NCBI RefSeq assembly: GCF_037893015.1
Contig: NC_133661.1
Location: 188,068,809 to 188,132,808 of the forward strand
DNA length: 64,000 bases
Direction: 5' to 3'
Source of the DNA: Macrotis lagotis
Taxonomy: Eukaryota; Chordata; Mammalia; Peramelemorphia; Peramelidae
Shown here: positions 56,185 through 64,000 of the stretch, one piece after another
Layout: the number at the start of each line of letters is the position of its first letter
Numbering within the stretch: position 1 is the first letter of the stretch
The notes under the pieces: generated by a model
What the model saw: only the letters and a program-made list of their open reading frames with translations
Databases searched by the model: none
What the model was told of the DNA's origin: nothing
Made by a program: the position numbers and the translations under genes

Positions 56185-57070
56185 ATTGATACTTCCTCAA
56201 AAACACTAATTTCTCAATTCCTTATCTTATTCATTTCCTATGAAAGATTTCTTCTTTCCATGTCAGCTGTCATGATAACTATACTTTTGATCTTGCCATC
56301 ACCTAAAACTCTTGCACTTCAGTATCCATAGACTGAAATTCTTAATCTAACTGTTATTTGTTGTTAGTTCATATCTTCCTCTTCCTTGATACCTCAAATG
56401 CTACTCTTCATCCTCACTGTGAACTTCAATTCCTCTGTCTAATAATTTTTCCCCTTCAAGCTATCATACCTGCACTGGCTATACTCTCCTTTAGTGATCT
56501 GCAAAGTCCCTTGAACCCCTTAGCTCATCAAGTTCTTGGCAAACTTCAGCACATGATTCCTTCTATCATCTACTGCCTTCTGTCCTCCTGGGGAAAGAAG
56601 CTACGGAAAATCACAACCTCTAATGGGTTTTTGGACTGGTTCCAATATAAATTTATATTACGTAATGTTAATCTAGCTGTCACTGCAGCCAGGTGATTTT
56701 TTAAAGCTCAATTCATTCATTATCCCAAATACCTGTGTCTTTTCCTTAAACCTTATATACTTTCTCCTCTGATCATCCTCCCAGGTGAGTATGTTGTTGA
56801 AGAAACTGATGCCATTCACCTTTTTTACATTCCCCTTCAATTCATTACCTGAATGCCTTTTACTATTAACTCCTTTATCCTTGTCTAATGTGATGGACAA
56901 CTTCTCCTATCTTTTGCCAAGGGTATCTTCTTTGTGTTCAGATGCTCCCATTTTCTTTCTTCTCCATCAGATTGATCACTCTATCATTGATCTTCATTCT
57001 CTCCCTGTCTACTGGTTGCTTTTGTAATTGTAATGCCCTCTAATATGTCCATATCTCTCTCCCTCATCTT

Positions 57071-57223
57071 TTTTTTTAGGTTATTGCAAGGCAAACGGGG
57101 TTAAGTGGCTTGCCCAAGGCCACACAGCTAGGTAATTTTTATTAAGTGTCTGAGACTGGATTTGAACCAAGGTACTCCTGACACCAGGGCCAGTGCTTTA
57201 TCCACTACACCACCTAGCTGACC
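57071..57223 (-). repeat. tRNA-derived marsupial SINE
   Basis: Antisense copy with TTTTTAGGTTATTGCAAGGC and CCACCTAGCTGACC. Perfect 14-bp flanking repeats CTCTCCCTCATCTT (57,057-57,070 and 57,224-57,237). Confidence 0.95.
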
Positions 57224-57429
57224 CTCTCCCTCATCTTCAAAAATCCTCACTTGTTTTAACCATCCTCATCAACTTTCATCCCATATAGTGCCTTCTGACT
57301 GTCCATAATTTCTTTACTTCCTTTTTTCTTGTTTCTTCTTGTTTCTTCTAGATGTTTATTCTGGCAACTGACTTCTTCATTCAACTGAAAGTGTTCTTAT
57401 CAAAGTTACCAAACATCTTTGTTTTTTAA

Positions 57430-57576
57430 AAAAAATTTAATTTTTCTTTAAGGCAATGGGGTTAAGCCCAAGGTCACACAGCTAAGCAATTATTAGGTGT
57501 CTGAAGTCAGATTTGAATTCAGGTCTTCCTGTCTCCAGGGCTGGTGCTTTATCCACTGTGCCACCTAGCTGCCCCC
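57430..57576 (-). repeat. tRNA-derived marsupial SINE
   Basis: Antisense copy with AAGGCAATGGGGTTAAGCCC (short internal deletion), AGGTGTCTGAAGTCAGATTT and CCACCTAGCTGCCCC. Confidence 0.92.
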
Positions 57577-59349
57577 AATTATCTTTCAATAGTTAAATCT
57601 AGTGATCTTTTCTCAATACTAATCTTTTTTAAACCTTTCTTCTGTCTTTAACTTTGCTGATCACTGTTCTTGATGTTATTTTCTCTTGATAATTTCATTT
57701 TTGTTTTCTTTCTGCTTCTTCTCTTTCCTGTCCAACTTCTTAGTGACCTTTGCTGTATCTTCATTCAGGTTACATCCATCAGTTGTGAGTTTTCTCCAGG
57801 CCTCTATTTTGTACCCTCTCCTCTTCTCTTCCAAAATATTTTACTTGTTGATCTCAACAGTGTCTATGGCTTCAAGTATCAGATTAGTGCAGATGATTAT
57901 AAGATCTAGTTGTCCAGTCCTAACCTCTCTCATGTCCTCCAGTATTTCATCTCTAACTGATTGTTGGAAATGTTAAACTGCATATTTTGTAGACATCTTA
58001 AATTTGCCATATTTTAACATTAATTTATCTCTTTTCCCCAAAATTTCCTTCCCCCCCCCAATTTATTCTGTTACTGTTAAGGATACCACTATATTTGAGT
58101 CTCCTAGTTTTACAACCTAGATGTCAACAAAAATTTTCATTATCATCCCTCATAACAAATCAGCTGCAAAATTCTGTCATTTCTACCTTGCCAATATCTC
58201 TACTGTTGTACCTTTGACACCATTACCATTAGTGTTGGTTCTTAACTCATGCCAAAACTGAAGTTATGCCTTCCACTTCATAGGGATTTGGGGTATAGAA
58301 CTCAATGACTTGAAAAATTTTTCTCCCTCCCCCATTAATATCAGAGTAAAAATCTTAATTACTGCTGCATTAAAATATATTATTATACAATATTAAATAT
58401 ATTTCTTAGATTTCTGAATTTCTAACATTTCTGTTTCATCTGCTAATCTTTGCAAGTCATCTGTAGCTTCTGCAAAACCTCCAAAATATTCCCAGTTAGC
58501 TGAGATATAGCAAAACTGAAATTGGGACAGCCACAATGTGGAAGGAATAACTATTACAATGACTCACTAATTCATCTCTTTGTCTCAAGTTTGTGTCCAG
58601 TTGATTTCCTAACCACATTTCTGATCATGGTTGATCTGTATCGAAAACAAACAAACAAACAAGCAAACTAAAAGACAAGTACTCCTGTGACTCACTATTA
58701 CCTCTAGGATCATAGAGCTTTTAATACCGCTGAAAACCTACTTCCCTACTGTTCTTCCATACCTTACTCCCTATTATATACTTTGATCCATTGGCATGTT
58801 CCCTTGCTGTTCCTTATACACAACAGACCATCGTTCAATTCTAGTCATTTTTCATTTGTTGGGATTATCTTCTTCAACATCTCTGTTTTCTTAAGTCTCA
58901 ACTAATGATCCAACTTTTGAAAAGTTGTTTCCCAATCCTCCTTAATCTTAATGTTTCCTTCTGAGATTTTCCCTAATCTACCTTGTATAGATCTTATTTG
59001 TGTATAGTTATTTCCAAGCTGTCTCTTCTATTAGACTGTGAACTCCTTGAGATGAAAGACTATCAGGCAAGAATCTTTATATCCCCAATCTAAGCAACAT
59101 CTGACATATAGTAGGCACTCAATAAAATCTTGTTGCTTTAATTTGACAAGTTCCTGATCCACATTGATAGAGAAGATTTCCTAACCAGTGATTCCTTTGC
59201 CCATTTGGGACACTATTATGTGCTGCCATTGACTAATTTTAATAATTCCTTAAAGAGACCACTTGCCCTCAATTATTAAGTCATTTTACTTCATCACAAT
59301 ATAAATACAGAATTGCTTGCTTACAATACAGTGAAAAGAGCTCTTCATC

Positions 59350-59515
59350 TGTATTTTGAGGTTCTAGGTTCAAAATTTATCATTTATTCTTATGTAATCT
59401 CGATCAAGTTATTTTACATCAATGATTCTTACTCTCTTAATTTCTAAAATAATGATTGGACTTCATGCTCTCTGAGGTCCTTTCTGGTTTAAATCTGTGA
59501 TCCTATGAATTCCCT
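59350..59515 (+). repeat. MIR-type CORE-SINE
   Basis: TTCTAGGTTCAAAATTTATC, CTCGATCAAGTTATTTTACA and AAATCTGTGATCCTATGAA. Counterpart of 41,490-41,680. Confidence 0.7.
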
Positions 59516-60867
59516 TAGAAGACTTAATCAGAGATCTTTTAGAGGAAATGATTCCTTATATACAGATCTTTACCATAAATCTGAAAATTCTGTATTTTTT
59601 TCTTCCTGTGTTATGTGAAATAATTGAATGCCTTCCATGCTTCTGTTTATGAATGTACTAGAAAATGTTAACAATAGGTTCTCCAGAGGAAAAAAAAAAT
59701 ATGTCTAACAAATTTTCAGGTTTTAACTGAATTATTAACACTCCATCACTTTTTAAGTATTAAATAAAGCAAGAAAACAATAAATCAGGATTAATTTTAA
59801 AGTCCTGAGCTGGGGTAGCCAGCTCTAGCCGCCCTAGATACCTCCTTGGGATTTTTCACAGGTGATCATGGAGAGACAACTTTGAATAATCTATACATCT
59901 GCCTTCTCTTCCGGGTTCTCTCTCTCTCAACTCTAGAGCCTGAGTCTAGATTCTTTTTTATTTTTAAATGATTATCATCCTCTAAGCTTTTTAATCCTTC
60001 TCTGTCTCAATGATTCTGAATTTTATCTACCAATGTCCAAAATTTAAACCCCATTAACTGTCTGTTTACTAACCTCAATCTCTCATCTGTGTCCTGGTCA
60101 GCATCTGCCTGATTCTTCCAGTATTCTCCGTGGAATGCTTGTTCCATAATTTACATAAAAAACCTTTTTTTTTTTTTTTTAACTTTACACTTCGTCTTTT
60201 CATACTCCTTCCTTTGTTTGTTGCTTACTTATACTTGGTTCACTGTTGATGGCACTCCTACCCTTTCTACTCTTTCAAGTACATACTATACCTTTTCCCA
60301 TGAGCTCTTACTGATTATTGTGGACAGGTAAAAATACTAATTGATTTTCAAGCTACTTGCATATTGTCGCTCTTTAAGCATCTTTGACAGCCTTTATCTT
60401 GAGGTTCACATCAACTTAATTTATCATGCTACTCAGATTCCAGTGATTGCTATCTACAGCCTACAGCACCTTCATTCCTAAATGAGTTTGGTGTCTGGTT
60501 CATAGTCTTTCTATTCATGAAAATTATGATGTTTACTGTAGGACTCTGATATGTCTATTGATACTTCCATAAATATCTTAACTTTCACATTTCTTAATCT
60601 TCTGTTTACTTTGGTCCACTCCTTGCTTCCTCAGTTCTTCATAAAGATAACTATATCATTCATCTTGTCATTACCTTAAAGTGTTCCACTTCCAGTTTCT
60701 GAATTTTGAAAGACTTTTATAAAATCATCATCTTCCATCTTTTTGTCTTTTCTTATACATTATTTCCAGCTCTATTCTTATTCAACATTTTCATCAATTC
60801 ATATTCTTCAATTCTTTTGCAGGTCATTACTCCTTCATTGGTTAAATGAAGGGTTCTCTCGAACCCT

Positions 60868-61028
60868 TTTTTTTTTAGTTTTTTTTTTTTTTGCAAGGCA
60901 AATGGGGTTAAGTAGCTTGCCCAAGGCCGCAGAGTTAGGTAATTATTAAGTGTCTGAGACCGGATTTGAACCCAGGTACTCCTGACTTCAAGGCTGGTGC
61001 TTTATCCACTACGCCACCTAGCTGCCCC
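60868..61028 (-). repeat. tRNA-derived marsupial SINE (complete, inner copy)
   Basis: Antisense copy with a long T-run, GCAAGGCAAATGGGGTTAAG and CGCCACCTAGCTGCCCC. It directly abuts the T-run of a second, truncated SINE. Confidence 0.93.
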
Positions 61029-61093
61029 TTTTTTTTAGTTTTTTTTTTTTTTTGCAAGGCAAATGGGGTTAAGTGGCTTGCCCAAGGCCACAC
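61029..61093 (-). repeat. tRNA-derived marsupial SINE, 3' half only
   Basis: T-run, GCAAGGCAAATGGGGTTAAG and CCCAAGGCCACA, then host sequence. CTCGAACCCTT stands left of the pair (60,857-60,867) and right of it (61,094-61,104), so the two SINEs share one pair of outer flanks. Confidence 0.9.
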
Positions 61094-61479
61094 TCGAACC
61101 CTTGTTAAATCAGCTTTAACTCTAAACTATTTTCTACTCTAGAATCCCATAATGCCTACCCCCATCATTTATCACAACAAATCCTATCCTTGAATTACTT
61201 TTGTCATTTGCCTCCTTTTTTCATATTCACATAATATTGAATGAATCAAAAAATAATTCAAAATGCTTTCAATACAGATTTATGTTGTCTATTCTATCTT
61301 GGCCCTCAAAGCATCAATGCAGTCATTTCATTCTTGTTACTCCCTCTTCACAGCAATTATTTTTTTCTTAAACTTTCCTCCATTGTCTCAGTTAAGGACC
61401 TCAACTTGAGAGATATCTGTCTAGTTCACTGGACGATTGGGAAAAAAATCCCATAGCATAGCAGAATAGTCTTAAACTT

Positions 61480-61690
61480 GAAATTTAAATGACCTTGGTT
61501 CAAATCTTATCTCAAATATGCCTTGTATATGGGGAAAATTAGCAAACCTAACTGAACTTCAGTACCCAAATCTGTAATATGGGGATAATATCTCTCAATT
61601 TTATCTCACCTGATTGCTGTGATGATCAAGTAAGATATCAACTCAAATATGCTTTATCAGTTTTAGAGCACTATATTAAAGAAAATTTAT
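61480..61690 (+). repeat. MIR-type CORE-SINE
   Basis: ACCTTGGTTCAAATCTTATC, CTGTAATATGGGGATAATAT, GATGATCAAGTAAGATATC and AGTTTTAGAGCACTATATTA. Counterpart of 43,835-44,060. Confidence 0.8.
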
Positions 61691-61739
61691 TCATTCATGA
61701 TTTAGTAGAAAATAGTGGATAGAAAGAAAGTAATACACC

Positions 61740-63250
61740 TGAGTGATTAAATTAATGTGACTAGAGGAATATACTCAGGAATATCCTGGAGCCAGCACAT
61801 TAGTGAAAACAGATTCAATGAGTGTATCTACACCTTCAAAATTGGCAAGCAATACATACCAGGGTGTGGTTGATTGTTTCTTGATTGTTTAGATATAAGA
61901 GAGTGACAGAGAAAATATTGCCTATGCAAATTAAAAGTATCCTCCATTTTTAGTGATTTTGTTGTTAACCATTTGACAGGACATTCCTTGACTTTCCTCC
62001 CATGAAATCACAAATCTAATACAGAGATGTCACCTAGACTCTGTCCATAGTTCCTGAAACATTCTCTTGTATGATTTTCCCCTCAATGGTTGTGTCTACC
62101 CTTATAAAATAATTTGAAATTAATATAACTTTCTTAGTTTCTATTCTTATCCTAGTGGGAGCTTCTTTTTCAATGACTTCCTTATGGTAGTCAGCTTCCC
62201 AGAGTCATATAACTAAATATAAGCAGATTTTAACTATATACTGAATGTTGTTCAATATTTATATAATGGGTGTGCACACAAAGCCTGAGACAAGAGCACT
62301 GTTCTTCTGTACTAAGCCATAGGAATCATCATGACAATTTCTTTCTAATATTTTGTGAATTTTTATATGAAACTCTCAAATTGATTATTAAACAATGCTT
62401 AACAGTTCCTTAAGAAGCAATGAACAGATACCTAGGAAATGATTTTCTAAGGTTCCTGACAGGCTCATGAAAAAAGTAAGAAAACCCTGCTTATGTTGCC
62501 TTTTGGATTTCTATGTTTAATTTTCCCAGAGGCAAGAAGAGAACATAAATGTGACTTACCATTGAAAACATTTTGGTCCCAAAGTTCTTATTGCAAGTGT
62601 TTATAATATGTTTTGACTTACTCTTTGCTTCCTTCCTGAAGAAAATGATTGAAGTAAGGATGGAAAATATTACTCTTGGAGGTGATAGGTGTGAAAGAGT
62701 TATGTGTTCAATGACTTTGTAACCTGCCATGATTTGAACACTATGAATATGAAAGGAATCTCACTCCTTAGCTTTTGAGTGTTCACTGACAATTGTGAAA
62801 ACCCAGATAAAGGTCTAATAGATGTAAATTTCCTCCTCTAGCCTTTTGAGATTTGAGGCTCCTTCTGAGCATTATTTGACTTGTTTATTCAACGTCCTGA
62901 ATTTATCTTATTTAGAATGAAGTCCCGAGTCTTGATATTCCCAGAAGTCATTTAATTACTGTATTTTCTCTTCTCCTAAATTATCATTTCAAATATTACA
63001 TATATTTCTGGGGAATATTTTTAAAATGATAAAGTTGTCTATAATGGTTAATATAATTTATACCTTTGTTCCATAGGCTTATTTTTTCTCAATAGATGCA
63101 ATAAAATTCAATAGATGTATGTGAAATGCCTACTATATGCTGGATGCTAAAGATGCAAAAGAAAATAAAAGTTACAAACAGAATTCATGTGCACCTTAGA
63201 GATTACCCAGTCCTATTCCCCCTTTAATAAATAAACAAAAACCCCCACTA
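61740..63250 (-). other. A block copy 4 (upstream region of OR copy 3)
   Basis: Paralogous to the other A blocks (GAGCCAGCACATTAGTGAAA at 61,789; AGGCAAGAAGAGAACA at 62,530; CTAGCCTTTTGAGATTTGAG at 62,838). The donor position that is GTAAGT in copies 1-3 reads ATAAGA here (62,145-62,150), but the second donor-like site CAAAGA|GTAAGTCAAA is present at 62,616-62,621. No SINE inside. Confidence 0.7.
62616..62621 (-). other. Second donor-like site, A block 4
   Basis: GTAAGTCAAA on the minus strand, aligned with the site at 1,097-1,102. It could replace the changed first donor as the 5' splice site for OR copy 3 (intron about 7.0 kb to the acceptor at 55,584). Confidence 0.4.
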
Positions 63251-63309
63251 ATATTACAATTTCACTCATATAGGGAACTATATGAAATAAGTAAATTTCC
63301 TTTATCATT

Positions 63310-64000
63310 GCAGATTGACATCTTTTTTATGGTTTATTTATTTTCATATTATTATAATGATGTTGTTAAAGTAAACATAATCCCTACCCCCCACCTCCAA
63401 TGGATAGAGAAAACTCAAGAGAAATGGAAGTGAGAGAGTAAAAAAAAGTGTACCTCAGTCTGTGTTCAGAATTCCATAGGATCTGTCTCTGGATAGAGCT
63501 TTCCTTCTTATCATAACTCCATCAGAGAAGTTCAACAATATTTTCCCACAGTTGCTATTCTAGCGTATCCTATTCTCCTCCCCTCTCCCATTTATTCTAT
63601 TCTCTCTCTCCTTTCATCCATGTCCCTCGCCAGAATGTGTTGCATATGTTCTCCTTCTTGCCATATCTCACTATTCCATCTTACTCCCTACCTTTCCAAC
63701 CCCCTGTCCCCTTTCTCCCATCCCTTTCCTATATTTTTCCTCTTGAAGACATATTGTCTATACGCTATTGAGTGTGTATGTCTATTGCCTTCATCTGAGC
63801 CATATTTGATGAGAATGAAGGACTCACTCATTGCCCCCCTCACTTCCTCCCTTCCATTCCATTGTCAAAAGCTTTTTCTTGACTCTGTTTATGTGAAATA
63901 GTCTAGCCCATTCTACCTCTTCCTTTCCTCTTTCTCCCAGTACTTTCGCTTATATCATACTCCATTCTGCTATCTAGTTTTATACTATATATATTAGTTA
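63310..64000 (-). repeat. LINE-1-derived fragment, antisense, running off the window
   Basis: TTTATTTATTTTCATATT, then TCTGTCTCTGGATAGAGC and CCACAGTTGCTATTCT as in 11,610-11,860, followed by the pyrimidine-rich L1 spacer text (TTGAGTGTGTATGTCTATTG, AATGAAGGACTCACTCATTG). The 93-codon plus-strand frame at 63,620-63,901 is antisense L1, not a gene. Confidence 0.6.

Larger units (their letters stand above)
55850..59150 (+). repeat. LINE-2, sense
   Basis: Counterpart of the L2 at 37,700-41,000. Its 3' end is better kept: GACATATAGTAGGCACTCAA followed by TAAAATCTTGTTG at 59,103-59,135, the typical L2 end. Broken by a TA tract and two SINEs. Confidence 0.75.
55586..61739. other. Predicted intron of OR copy 3
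   Basis: Same order of parts as 37,173-44,099: LINE-2 (55,850-59,150), MIR (59,350-59,515), further LINE-2-like text (60,000-61,450) and MIR (61,480-61,690), with four SINE insertions of its own. No coding frame stands out. Confidence 0.65.

Noticed and set aside
56050-57976. Several plus-strand frames of 80-112 codons
   Set aside because: They lie in decayed LINE-2 and microsatellite sequence and are not shared with unit 2.
712-61093. tRNA genes, because of box A and box B like words
   Set aside because: All occurrences are SINE heads; none folds into a complete tRNA with an acceptor stem and anticodon that I can see.

Overview
This window is mammalian, and almost certainly marsupial, nuclear DNA. 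It is AT-rich and packed with interspersed repeats: antisense LINE-1 copies, LINE-2, an RTE (BovB-like) LINE tail, old MIR-type CORE-SINEs, and more than a dozen copies of a tRNA-derived SINE of the marsupial WSINE1/MAR1 kind. The abundance of that short SINE suggests an Australian marsupial, but that is inference from memory of repeat families, not a database result.

The only host protein genes I can support are three single-coding-exon olfactory receptors (OR) of family-11 type (closest in feel to OR11G/OR11H), all on the minus strand: an intact 323-codon gene at 21,803-22,774, a broken copy at 36,192-37,160, and a second intact 323-codon gene at 54,602-55,573. They sit in tandemly duplicated units. 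Each unit, read left to right, holds a 3' flank ('C block', about 18.4-21.8, 32.0-36.2 and 51.8-54.6 kb), the OR exon, an intron-like stretch rich in MIR and LINE-2, and an upstream block ('A block', about 25.2-26.7, 44.1-45.5 and 61.7-63.2 kb). Units 2 and 3 also share a 'B block' boundary region (27.8-28.7 and 46.4-47.2 kb). A fourth A block at 1-1,615 has no OR in the window, so another paralogue is expected just beyond the left edge.

Each OR start codon is preceded by a conserved AG 10 nt upstream, and the A blocks carry a strong splice donor (GTAAGTATGG) on the minus strand in three of four copies. This predicts non-coding 5' exons 2.9 to 7.2 kb upstream of the coding exons, the usual OR gene layout. 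The donor is changed in the unit of the third gene, where a second donor-like site remains.

Between units lie LINE-1 mosaics: 1.6-16.7 kb (including a near full-length antisense L1 at about 3.74-11.57 kb), 28.7-32.0 kb and 47.5-51.8 kb. Notable single elements are a 480-bp hAT-like DNA transposon with 8-bp target duplications, a 1.73-kb poly(A)-tailed retrocopy of an unidentified transcript flanked by a 16-bp target duplication that was then reused by a SINE, an L1 that keeps ORF1 but lacks ORF2, an L1 truncated at its 3' side, and a 740-bp solo LTR with two NF-kB-type motifs. I see no CRISPR array, rRNA or functional tRNA gene. No clearly new system is visible; the most informative new-looking points are the paired splice signals, the chimeric retrocopy and the comparative history of the duplicated units.
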